Below, piece after piece: positions 8,701 through 17,495 of a DNA stretch of 64,000 bases (positions are counted from its first letter, which is position 1; the number at the start of each line of letters is the position of its first letter). A program made the position numbers and the translations under genes. The stretch spans positions 5,828,001 to 5,892,000 of the forward strand of contig AP025576.1 in the NCBI GenBank assembly GCA_022845955.1, in the 5' to 3' direction. Under the pieces are notes generated by a model. That model was not told where the DNA came from. It saw nothing but the letters and a program-made list of their open reading frames with translations, and did no database searches. Origin of the DNA: Lachnospiraceae bacterium. Lineage in GTDB: Bacteria > Bacillota > Clostridia > Lachnospirales > Lachnospiraceae.

Positions 8701-10482
8701 ATGATAATCAAGAATAAAAGATATCAGTCATATGAGGTATTGTCGTTGGCTTTGAAGGCATCGCCGGTCTGTATGGTGCTTTATTTTGTTTTGTCCGTTA
8801 CGCAGTCCGTCATGCAGACGGCGGTTATGGCCATGGCTACGGCGGGTTTTGTGGATACGGCTGCGGAAATCCTTACCCATTTACGGCCGCAGGGGGATAT
8901 TTACCTGCCGTTGGTTTTGTTGATGCTTACGCTGGGGGTGGCCGGTACTGTGGGTGCGTTGGCACGGTTGGCGGGTTCGCGGATCCGAGTAAGGCTGGAA
9001 CGGGAAATCAAGCCTTCACTCGTCAGGATTTATGCGGCCTTTGATTATAAACATATAGAGAACGCGGAAAGCTGGGAGTTAATATCGCGTGTATCCAGGG
9101 ATCCGGTGAAATCCATTATGGATGGGGCGGATGCTTTTATACAGTTTCTGCAGATCATGGTATCCGTTTCCTCGGTTTTCCTTTTAATTGTGACACAGGT
9201 CTGGTGGGCGGCGGTGATCATCCTGGCATTTTCGGTTCCCATGTTCTGGTTATCCATGCGCGCGGGAAAAAAGAACTACCAGGCGGAACGGGAAGCGGAA
9301 AAATTCAACCGCCGCACGGATTATCTGGGGGAAGTGTTAACCGGACGGGATAATGTGGACGAGCGCACTTTATTTGACTACAGTGATGCGGTCAACCGGC
9401 AATGGCAGGAGCAGTATGAGGCAGGCAGAAAAATGCAGGTGAAGGTTACGGCGAAAATGTTCCTGATCACCAAGGGGTCCAGCCTGGTTCTGGCACTGAT
9501 TTCGCTGCTGGTGGCGCTTACCCTGATCGGGCCGGTCATACAGGGACAGATGACGGCAGGTATGTTTATGGGTATTATCAGCGCCGTGTTTGGTATGATT
9601 CAAAAGCTGGGTTTTCAGATGTCACGCTCTCTGGAGAATATATCGCGGGCGGGCGAATTTATGAAGGATTTGAGTGCGTTTGCTGCACTGAGCGATGCCG
9701 GAGATGCCCTGACGGAACCGGATGCAAAACCGACAGCCATAGAACGGTTGGAATTTTGTAAGGTACGTTTCCAGTACCCGAATGGAGACAAATATATTCT
9801 GGACGGGCTGTCTTTTACGCTGGAAGCGGGACGGCACTATGCCTTCGTTGGTAAAAACGGAGCCGGCAAGACCACGATCACCAAGCTGTTAACCGGCTTA
9901 TATACGGAATATGAAGGAGAGATCCTGGTAAACGGCAGGGAACTGAGAACCTATCCTGCCAGCACCGTCAAGGCGATGTTTTCTGTGGTATACCAGGATT
10001 TCGCCAGATATTATATAGGAATGAAAGACAACATATCACTTGGCAATCTACATGCCAAAGGAAACGAGAAAGAAGCGGCCCATTTAGCCGGACTGGATGA
10101 AACCATCGGCAGGCTGAAGAATGGGATCCTCACGCCGCTGGGCAAGATCCTGCCGGGCGGGCAGGATCTTTCAGGAGGGCAATGGCAGCGTGTTGCGATT
10201 GCCCGGTCACTGATCAGTCAGGCGCCTGTAAGGATCCTCGATGAACCGACATCCGCCCTGGATCCCATCAGCGAAAGCCGGTTGTACAGCGAATTTGAGA
10301 AGCTGATGGAAGGAAAAACAACGGTGTTTATCAGCCACCGTCTGGGATCGACCAAGCTGGCGGATGAAATACTGGTAATCGATGGCGGCAGGATTGCAGA
10401 ACGGGGTACCCATGAAACGCTGATGGCCCGAAAGGGACAGTATGCCGATATGTTTGAGACGCAGAGGGAGTGGTATCAATGA
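8701..10482 (+). CDS. ABC exporter half-transporter (permease-ATPase fusion), subunit 1
   Basis: A 593-residue membrane-ATPase fusion. The first 330 residues hold about six membrane segments; the nucleotide-binding domain follows with Walker A GKNGAGKTT, signature LSGGQWQRVAIARSL, Walker B ILDEPTSALDP and a switch histidine (ISHRLGS). Its stop overlaps the start of the next ABC gene (ATGA), so the two proteins probably form a heterodimer that exports a peptide, lipid or drug. No precursor peptide gene was seen nearby, so the substrate is unknown. Confidence 0.9.
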   Translation: MIIKNKRYQSYEVLSLALKASPVCMVLYFVLSVTQSVMQTAVMAMATAGFVDTAAEILTHLRPQGDIYLPLVLLMLTLGVAGTVGALARLAGSRIRVRLEREIKPSLVRIYAAFDYKHIENAESWELISRVSRDPVKSIMDGADAFIQFLQIMVSVSSVFLLIVTQVWWAAVIILAFSVPMFWLSMRAGKKNYQAEREAEKFNRRTDYLGEVLTGRDNVDERTLFDYSDAVNRQWQEQYEAGRKMQVKVTAKMFLITKGSSLVLALISLLVALTLIGPVIQGQMTAGMFMGIISAVFGMIQKLGFQMSRSLENISRAGEFMKDLSAFAALSDAGDALTEPDAKPTAIERLEFCKVRFQYPNGDKYILDGLSFTLEAGRHYAFVGKNGAGKTTITKLLTGLYTEYEGEILVNGRELRTYPASTVKAMFSVVYQDFARYYIGMKDNISLGNLHAKGNEKEAAHLAGLDETIGRLKNGILTPLGKILPGGQDLSGGQWQRVAIARSLISQAPVRILDEPTSALDPISESRLYSEFEKLMEGKTTVFISHRLGSTKLADEILVIDGGRIAERGTHETLMARKGQYADMFETQREWYQ

Positions 10483-12278
10483 ATACGGAAACGAAAAAGT
10501 ACAGTCTGCTAAAAGTCATACTGCGGATTATCCCCATACAGTTTAAGTCTGCGCCATGGAACTGTCTCCTTGAAAATACCCTGGGAATTATGAACGGCCT
10601 GTCTTTCACCCTGACTGTGGCGGCAACGCAGAAGCTGTTTGATGCCATTTCCGGGGCCGCCGCGGGGAAAGCGGATTTTTGGGACTGCCTGTCTCCTCTT
10701 CTAATCTTAGCCGCCTTTACGTTCGGACAGCAGATTATCAATGGCGTCCAGAATTTCCACGGAATCGGTGTGCTGCTTCCGAAATCGGCCGGAAGGCTGA
10801 CCGCATTGATTCATCAGAAGCTGGGACGTATCGATCCTGTGTACTTTGAGGATACCGGTTTTCTGGACGATCTTAACAAAGCGAAAGAAGGCGTCCGGGC
10901 CATCACCATGTTCTGTATGATCGTGTTTGTCTGTGTCAGCTTTTACGGCGTTTATTTTGTGTCGATAGGGGCCTATCTGTTCCGGCTGAAGCCTGTGCTG
11001 ATCCTGACATTGCTTCTGGCTTTTCTCCCCGCCATGGCTGCCCAGACCGTCAATATAAAAGTATTTACAAAGCTGGAAGAACAGAGCGCTCCCCTCCGTC
11101 GGGAGTCCGCCTATTACCAGAAAACCATTTGCGATCGGGAATATTTCAAGGAAACCCGTATTCTGGGCGCTTTTACTTTTTTTTATCAGCGCTTTGAGGA
11201 AACCCTGATGCTGCTCACCGGTAAAATATGGAAAGCAGAACGTAAAACGGCACTGCTGCAGCTTTTGCTGGATTTCTCCTCCTTTGCGGGGATGGCGCTT
11301 TCTTCCTATATGTTGTTTCGCGCCACGATGGCGGGAGAGATTACCATAGGCATGTTCGCCGCCGTTTTCGCGGCACTGGGGCAGATATTCGGCATTATGC
11401 AGGAAATTGTCAGGCAGCATATCGGCAACATGAACAGGGATATGGGAAAGGTCGTGAATTTCATACGGCTGCTTGCTATGCCGGAGCGTACCGGAACGCA
11501 GGGTATCCCGGATTTCACCAAAGGGGTCACGGCAAAAGATATCAGCTTTACATACCCCGGCAGGGATAAGCCGGCTATTTCAAAGGTATCCCTGGAGATC
11601 GCCCCCGGAGAAACGCTTGCCGTGGTGGGGGAAAACGGGGCCGGGAAAAGCACGCTTGTACGCTTGCTTACCGGGATTTACCGCCCTTCGGAAGGGAAGG
11701 TACTCCTTGGCGGCCTGGATACGGCAGCCGCTTCCGCTCCCGGCGTTTATCAGGGGGTATCGGGGGTTTTCCAAAAATACCAGCGGTATAAGATGACTCT
11801 TCAGGAAAATGTGGCTATCAGTGATGTTTCAGCCGGAGCGGATCCAACACGAATCCGTTCCGTACTGTCCGAGGCCGGTTTTGAGATGGGCGGAAGGAAG
11901 CTTGACGACATGCTTTCCCCGGAATTTGGAGGGGTTGATTTATCGGGAGGGCAATGGCAGCGTGCCGCCATCGCCAGAGGGCTGTACCGGGTGAATGGCT
12001 TTATCGTATTGGATGAACCCACGTCCGCCATCGATCCCATAGAAGAAACAAAGATTTACAAGCAGTTCGAACAATTGGCCCGGGGAAAATGCGCAGTGGT
12101 GGTAACCCACCGCATCGGATCCGCCAGGCTGGCGGATCGCATTGTGGTTATGGACGGCGGGAGGATCGCCGACATCGGGACGCACGAAGAGTTAATGTCC
12201 CGCAAGGGGAAATATGCAGAAATGTGGGAGAAACAGGCCCAGTGGTATGAAAGGCAGGAGGAAAAGGAATCTGTGTAA
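10479..12278 (+). CDS. ABC exporter half-transporter (permease-ATPase fusion), subunit 2
   Basis: Partner of the preceding subunit, 599 residues, same architecture: membrane domain then ATPase with GENGAGKST, LSGGQWQRAAIARGL, VLDEPTSAIDP and VTHRIGS. Both subunits keep the catalytic Glu after Walker B (LDEPTSA), so there is no sign of one degenerate site. Start at 10479, overlapping the upstream stop by four bases, with GGGAG eight bases before it; an in-frame GTG at 10470 is less likely. A strong hairpin terminator follows at 12320. Confidence 0.9.
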   Translation: MNTETKKYSLLKVILRIIPIQFKSAPWNCLLENTLGIMNGLSFTLTVAATQKLFDAISGAAAGKADFWDCLSPLLILAAFTFGQQIINGVQNFHGIGVLLPKSAGRLTALIHQKLGRIDPVYFEDTGFLDDLNKAKEGVRAITMFCMIVFVCVSFYGVYFVSIGAYLFRLKPVLILTLLLAFLPAMAAQTVNIKVFTKLEEQSAPLRRESAYYQKTICDREYFKETRILGAFTFFYQRFEETLMLLTGKIWKAERKTALLQLLLDFSSFAGMALSSYMLFRATMAGEITIGMFAAVFAALGQIFGIMQEIVRQHIGNMNRDMGKVVNFIRLLAMPERTGTQGIPDFTKGVTAKDISFTYPGRDKPAISKVSLEIAPGETLAVVGENGAGKSTLVRLLTGIYRPSEGKVLLGGLDTAAASAPGVYQGVSGVFQKYQRYKMTLQENVAISDVSAGADPTRIRSVLSEAGFEMGGRKLDDMLSPEFGGVDLSGGQWQRAAIARGLYRVNGFIVLDEPTSAIDPIEETKIYKQFEQLARGKCAVVVTHRIGSARLADRIVVMDGGRIADIGTHEELMSRKGKYAEMWEKQAQWYERQEEKESV

Positions 12279-12319
12279 ACTGTGACTATCTGCCGTCCCT
12301 GTATCTTAGGAAATCAAAA

Positions 12320-12362
12320 AAGCCATTGCATTTCCAGGATTCCTCCCGGGATGCAATGGCTT
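12320..12362. terminator. Bidirectional intrinsic terminator between ABC exporter and prfB
   Basis: Stem AGCCATTGCAT pairs with ATGCAATGGCT, followed by a T-rich tract on the plus strand and, on the minus strand, by TTTTTTGATTT. It can end both the exporter operon (+) and prfB (-). Confidence 0.85.
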
Positions 12363-12369
12363 TTCTTTT

Positions 12370-13495
12370 TTATTCATCCCCCGCTGTTTTACCTGTGCTG
12401 ATCCATTTCAGATAAGCATTGATAAAGGGATCCAGCGCGCCGTCCATTACCGCGTCCACATTGCCGGTTTCATGGTTGGTCCTGTGATCTTTCACCATGG
12501 TATAGGGCTGGAATACATAGGAACGGATCTGGTTGCCCCAGCCGATTTCCTTTACCTCGCCCCGGATACCCGAAAGCTTCTGGGCATTTTCTTCCTGCTT
12601 AAGCATATACAGCTTGGCCTTCAGCATCTGCATGGCCTTATCCTTATTCTGGAACTGGGAGCGCTCATTCTGGCACTGCACGACAATTCCCGTAGGAAGA
12701 TGGGTAATGCGGATTGCGGAGGACGTTTTGTTGATATGCTGTCCGCCCGCGCCGCTGCTTCGGTAGGTATCAATACGAAGATCCTCTTCGTTGATTTCAA
12801 TATCCAGCTCTTCTTCGATATCCGGCATAACATCCAGGGACACGAAGGAAGTCTGGCGTTTTCCCTGTGCGTTGAAGGGGGAGATACGCACCAGACGGTG
12901 CACCCCTTTTTCCGACTTCAGGTAACCATAGGCGTTTTCCCCGTTTACCTGGAAGGTAACGGATTTGATACCCGCCTCATCCCCGTCCAGATAATCCAGC
13001 ACCTCCAGGCCAAAGCCCTTACGCTCCGCCCATCTGGTATACATACGGTACAGCATGCTGCACCAGTCACAGCTTTCCGTTCCGCCCGCGCCCGCATTCA
13101 GCTTAAGGATAGCACCATTTTTGTCGTACTCCCCTGTAAGCAGCGTGCTGATACGCAGCGTTTCCAGTTCATCCGTAAAGGAATCCAGCTCCGAACGGAT
13201 TTCCTCCGCCATAGATTCATCATTTTCTTCATTCCCCATTTCGATGAGTGTTTCAATATCCTCATACTGGGTTCCGAGATGCTCTATCTGTTCCACCGTA
13301 TCCTTCAGGTTCTTCAATTCTTTCATTTTCTTGTTGGAATACTCCGGATTATCCCAAAATCCGGGAGCCTCCATCTCGCGCTCCAGCTCTTCAATCCGCT
13401 TCAACTTTTCTGCTAAGTTAAAGTGAATCCCTCACTTCCGCCAATGGAGTTTTGTAAGCCTGTAATTCCTGTTTCATCTGATCTAATAAAACCAA
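12370..13495 (-). CDS. prfB: Peptide chain release factor 2, expressed through a programmed +1 frameshift
   Basis: RF2 reads UGA and UAA stop codons and triggers peptide release; the GGQ loop (SSGAGGQHINKT) and the class-I release-factor core are intact. The gene is in two frames: 25 codons from a TTG start at 13495 (MVLLDQMKQELQAYK..., with AGGTGGTG seven bases upstream) end at CTT TAA at 13423-13418, and skipping the T at 13420 joins the main frame (NLAEKLKRIEEL...), giving about 374 residues. A Shine-Dalgarno-like GAGGG lies just before the slip site. The slip codon is UAA, not the usual UGA. The gene follows secA, a common Firmicute order. Confidence 0.95.
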
Positions 13496-13526
13496 TGCCG
13501 AACACCACCTTTACAATTTTAATATA

Positions 13527-13581
13527 GGAATGTTACTTATTCCAAGGAATGTTACTTATTCCAAGGAATGTTATTTATTCC
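13527..13581. repeat. Three tandem 19-bp units after secA
   Basis: GGAATGTTACTTATTCCAA occurs at 13527-13545 and 13546-13564, with a third, slightly changed and shorter copy at 13565-13581. Each unit is itself a small inverted repeat (GGAAT...ATTCC). The third copy overlaps the last bases of secA including its stop codon. It may be a simple tandem duplication or weak RNA hairpins between secA and prfB. Confidence 0.85.
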
Positions 13582-16138
13582 TTCCGCAACAATTCTTGTA
13601 CTTCTTCCCGCTTCCGCAGGGGCAGGGATCATTCGGATATACCTTAGCCGCGCCCCTCTTCACCGGAGCTTTCGGGCCGGAATCATCCTTATTGGTGCCG
13701 GTCACCTTGGCAACCTGCTCCCTCTCCACCTTCTGCTCCACTCTCACATGGAACAGCAGACGGATCGTATCCTCCCTGATACTGTCGGTCATGCTGTCAA
13801 ACATCTCATAACCGCTCATCTTATACTCAACCAGAGGATCCCTCTGGGCATAAGCCTGTAAACCGATTCCCTGACGCAGCTGATCCATATCGTCGATATG
13901 GGCCATCCACTTATTATCAATCACCTTCAGCAGGATAACACGTTCCAGCTCACGGATTGCCTCCGGCTCCGGGAACTCCGCCTCCTTGCTCTCATACAGC
14001 TTCACAGCCTCTTCCTTAAGCTGCTGTTTCAGACTGTTTCTCTTAGGCTTGTTCACCCGATCCTTCGTTATCGGAACCAACGGTATAATAGGAAGCAGAA
14101 GGGAATTCAGTTCCTTGAAGTTCCAGTCCTCCACATCCGCATCTTCCCCGATTACCATGTCCACCGTATTGTCCACAATATCCGTAATCATCTTGTAGAT
14201 CACATCCCGCATGCTTTCCCCATCCAGGACACGGCGTCTCTCCGCATAAATGATTTCACGCTGCTCATTCATAACCTGATCGTATTCCAGCAGGTTCTTT
14301 CTGATACCGAAGTTGTTGCTCTCAATCTTCTTCTGCGCCGTTTCAATGGCGTTACTCAGCATCTTATGCTCAATTTCCTGATTTTCCGGGACACCCATGG
14401 TGTTGAACATATTGATCAGACGCTCGGAACCGAACAGCCTCATCAGATCATCCTCCAGGGAAATATAGAACTTGGATTCCCCGGGATCCCCCTGACGTCC
14501 GGAACGGCCGCGCAGCTGGTTATCAATACGCCTGGATTCATGCCTTTCGGTACCGATGATCTTCAGTCCGCCCGCGCCCTTCGCGGCATCATCCAGCTTA
14601 ATGTCGGTACCACGGCCGGCCATGTTCGTGGCAATGGTTACAGCCCCGTGTACACCGGCATCCGCAACGATTTCCGCTTCCAGCTCATGGAACTTCGCGT
14701 TCAGTACCTTGTGGGGAATTCCCTTCTTTTTAAGAAGCCCGCTCAGTTCTTCGGAAGCCTCGATGGTAATCGTACCAACCAGAACCGGCTGCCCCTTGGC
14801 ATGGGATGCCTCCACCGCCTCCACAATCGCATGCAGCTTCTCTTTCCTGGTCTTATACACCGCGTCCTGCTGATCGATTCTCTGAATCGGCTTGTTGGTG
14901 GGAATCTCAATGACATCCATCCCGTAAATATCACGGAATTCCTTTTCTTCGGTAAGGGCGGTACCCGTCATACCCGACTTTTTCTCGAACTTATTAAAGA
15001 AGTTCTGGAAGGTGATGGTAGCCAGCGTTTTGCTTTCCCGCTTCACCTGCACATGCTCCTTCGCCTCAATCGCCTGATGCAGACCGTCGGAATAACGGCG
15101 TCCCGGCATGATACGGCCCGTAAACTCATCGACTATCAGAACCTGATCATCCTTTACCACATAATCCTTATCGCGGGCCATCAGGTTATTGGCACGCAAA
15201 GCCAGGATGATGTTATGCTGGATTTCCAGATTTTCCGGATCCGCAAGGTTCTCGATCTGGAAAAACCGTTCCACCTTGGCAACACCCTGCTCCGTAAGGT
15301 TAACCACCTTATCCTTTTCATTTACAACAAAGTCGCCGCTTTCCTCCTGCTCCACACCCATGATGGCATCCAGCTTGGACAGGTCTTCCATATCCGCGCC
15401 CCGTTCCATCTGTTTGGCAAGGATATCGCAGGCTTCGTAAAGCTTCGTGGACTTCCCGCTCTGCCCCGAAATGATCAGAGGTGTACGCGCCTCGTCAATC
15501 AGTACGGAGTCAACCTCATCGATGATGGCATAATGCAGATCACGAAGCACCAGCTGCTCCTTGTAAATGACCATGTTATCCCTTAAGTAATCGAAGCCCA
15601 GCTCATTGTTGGTAACATAGGTAATATCCTTGGCATATTCAGCCCGTCTTTCCTCAGACTTCAGGCTGTTTAAAACCACACCTACCTCCAGGCCCAAAAA
15701 CTCATGCACAGCGCCCATCCAGGCGGCATCTCTGGCGGCCAGGTAATCATTGACCGTAACCACGTGCACCCCTTTGCCCTCCAGGGCGTTCAGATACGCG
15801 GGAAGCGTGGATACCAGCGTCTTGCCTTCACCGGTTTTCATTTCAGCGATACGTCCCTGATGCAGGATAATACCGCCTACCAGCTGTACGGGGAAGGGCT
15901 CCATATTCAGTACCCTCCTGGCCGCTTCACGTACCGTGGCATACGCCTCCGGAAGCAAATCGTCCAGGGTTTCCCCATCGGAAAGACGCTTCTTGTATTC
16001 CTTCGTCTTATCCTTAAGCTGTTCATCGGAAAGCTCCATCATGGCAGGTCTCATGGACTCAATCTTGTCCACGATAGGCATGATGCGCTTCAGTTCCCTC
16101 TCACTGTGCGTGCCGAAAACTTTTTGAATTACATTCAT
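13571..16138 (-). CDS. secA: Preprotein translocase ATPase SecA
   Basis: The motor that pushes secretory proteins through SecYEG. An 855-residue protein with DEAD-type Walker A (MKTGEGKTLV, near residue 100), the IIDEVDSVLIDEART motif, the helicase-like ATNMAGRGTDI and QLRGRSGRQGDPG motifs, and a C-terminal zinc-binding SEC-C tail (CPCGSGKKYKNCC). The length is typical of the single housekeeping SecA of Clostridia. A good promoter lies about 100 bp upstream, and prfB follows. Confidence 0.98.
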   Translation of the reverse strand: MNVIQKVFGTHSERELKRIMPIVDKIESMRPAMMELSDEQLKDKTKEYKKRLSDGETLDDLLPEAYATVREAARRVLNMEPFPVQLVGGIILHQGRIAEMKTGEGKTLVSTLPAYLNALEGKGVHVVTVNDYLAARDAAWMGAVHEFLGLEVGVVLNSLKSEERRAEYAKDITYVTNNELGFDYLRDNMVIYKEQLVLRDLHYAIIDEVDSVLIDEARTPLIISGQSGKSTKLYEACDILAKQMERGADMEDLSKLDAIMGVEQEESGDFVVNEKDKVVNLTEQGVAKVERFFQIENLADPENLEIQHNIILALRANNLMARDKDYVVKDDQVLIVDEFTGRIMPGRRYSDGLHQAIEAKEHVQVKRESKTLATITFQNFFNKFEKKSGMTGTALTEEKEFRDIYGMDVIEIPTNKPIQRIDQQDAVYKTRKEKLHAIVEAVEASHAKGQPVLVGTITIEASEELSGLLKKKGIPHKVLNAKFHELEAEIVADAGVHGAVTIATNMAGRGTDIKLDDAAKGAGGLKIIGTERHESRRIDNQLRGRSGRQGDPGESKFYISLEDDLMRLFGSERLINMFNTMGVPENQEIEHKMLSNAIETAQKKIESNNFGIRKNLLEYDQVMNEQREIIYAERRRVLDGESMRDVIYKMITDIVDNTVDMVIGEDADVEDWNFKELNSLLLPIIPLVPITKDRVNKPKRNSLKQQLKEEAVKLYESKEAEFPEPEAIRELERVILLKVIDNKWMAHIDDMDQLRQGIGLQAYAQRDPLVEYKMSGYEMFDSMTDSIREDTIRLLFHVRVEQKVEREQVAKVTGTNKDDSGPKAPVKRGAAKVYPNDPCPCGSGKKYKNCCGRNK

Positions 16139-16234
16139 TTTGTATTTGCTCCAATCGTTTTGTCCGACAAAAATAACCTGTCACAGCCTGTTTTCCTGCC
16201 ATTTACGGCACAGGCCGGACATGCACTACCCCTT

Positions 16235-16263
16235 ATAATAGCAGAAAAGCGCTCTTTGTTCAA
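16235..16263 (-). promoter_or_regulatory. secA promoter
   Basis: TTGAAC (16258-16263) and TATTAT (16235-16240) on the minus strand are separated by 17 bases and lie about 95 bp before the secA start. The rest of the 16139-16446 gap contains an AT-rich stretch with a 9-bp inverted repeat (GACTTTTCA near 16368 and its complement near 16410) but no gene and no clear T-tract terminator for the LacI gene. Confidence 0.65.
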
Positions 16264-16446
16264 CTTTTATCTGCTTTCCGGCAAAACCTTAGCCTGTTTT
16301 TTGCAGCCAATCCCGGAAAAATACCCTTCCGCCGGCCGCCATTTCCATACATCATTACTGTTATATGACTTTTCACAAAAAAAATCCATAGATAAACTAT
16401 GAAAAGTCTGTAAATTTTGTAATCATAAGTACGGAAGGAATGCGGC

Positions 16447-17472
16447 TCACCGGGACAACCCTTTTTTCCTGGTGGATTCCCGTTCCAGAACGGAAGGCAG
16501 CGTGCTGTAATAACGAACTGTCAGATTGGGCTTTCTGATTTTGGACAATATACATTTTCCTGTCTGGTATCCCATATCGAACACATCAATGTCAACGACC
16601 GTAAGCATGGGTTTTAAAATACGGGACAGGGGATACTCGTCAAAGGTAATGACGCCGATCTCCTCCGGGATCGCCGTCCCGTGCTCTTGCAGCGCCATGA
16701 CGCAGCCGTAGGCGATGTAATTATTGGCGCAGATAATGGCATCCGGGCGCTCCTTCTGTGAAAGCAGCTCCTCCGTCATGGCATATCCGCTGTCACAGTC
16801 GGATGTCCCCCGGCGCAGATAGCCTCCGGGGATCAGTACGTCGTGCTCGTTCAATACGGAAAGGACCCCTTCCAGACGGTGGCCGCTGATACGGTCCTCC
16901 TGCCTTCCGCCCAAAAAAGCAAGGGAACAGTAACCGCACTGCAGCAGATGGCGGGCCGCCAGCTCGCCGCCCAGCCGGTTATCGATATCTATCCAGCTCA
17001 AATGGCTGGGAAAGTCCGGGATGCCGATCACAATATGGGGGATCTCTTTCGCAGAAACCAGCTCGTCCATTGCCGGTGAAATAACGGAGGCATGCAGCAC
17101 CACGCCGTCCGCTTCCCCGGAATCAAAGATGTGTTCCACAAAGGGACAGGCATCCTCGGCCGCAATGCTTTTTACACAGAGCAAATAGCCCTTTTTGGAC
17201 AGGGCCTCTTCCATACCCGCCATGATTTCAAACATATGAGGATTGGTAAAACCCGCATCCTTCCCCAGTGTTGTCAAAAACAATACCGTTTTGTTCGTCT
17301 GCCTGGCGAAATTGCGCGCCCTGGCGTTGGGATGGTATCCCAAATCCCGCATCGCCTGCTCCACCCTGTCTATGGTCGCCTGCGAAATGGAACCGGAACC
17401 GTTCATCACCTTGGAAACCGTAGCCGCCGAGGTCTGGGCGGCCTTCGCCACGTCCCTGATTGTCACCGACAT
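16447..17472 (-). CDS. LacI family transcriptional regulator (maltodextrin/starch operon)
   Basis: A 341-residue LacI/MalR-type regulator. Residues 1-50 form the helix-turn-helix and hinge (TIRDVAKAAQTSAATVSKVMNG...), followed by a periplasmic-binding-protein fold for effector binding. It is the last gene of the starch operon, 23 bp after the GH13 gene. A LacI-type palindrome at 23691-23704 ahead of the first gene of the operon is its likely operator. Confidence 0.9.
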   Translation of the reverse strand: MSVTIRDVAKAAQTSAATVSKVMNGSGSISQATIDRVEQAMRDLGYHPNARARNFARQTNKTVLFLTTLGKDAGFTNPHMFEIMAGMEEALSKKGYLLCVKSIAAEDACPFVEHIFDSGEADGVVLHASVISPAMDELVSAKEIPHIVIGIPDFPSHLSWIDIDNRLGGELAARHLLQCGYCSLAFLGGRQEDRISGHRLEGVLSVLNEHDVLIPGGYLRRGTSDCDSGYAMTEELLSQKERPDAIICANNYIAYGCVMALQEHGTAIPEEIGVITFDEYPLSRILKPMLTVVDIDVFDMGYQTGKCILSKIRKPNLTVRYYSTLPSVLERESTRKKGLSR

Positions 17473-17495
17473 ATGCTTTTCCTCAACCTTCTTTT

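Noticed and set aside
12370..13495. prfB as a pseudogene broken by a frameshift
   Set aside because: The break is at the conserved programmed slip site with an upstream Shine-Dalgarno-like element, and both parts match RF2.
13527..13581. CRISPR-like array
   Set aside because: Units are only 19 bp, directly adjacent without spacers, and no cas genes are present.
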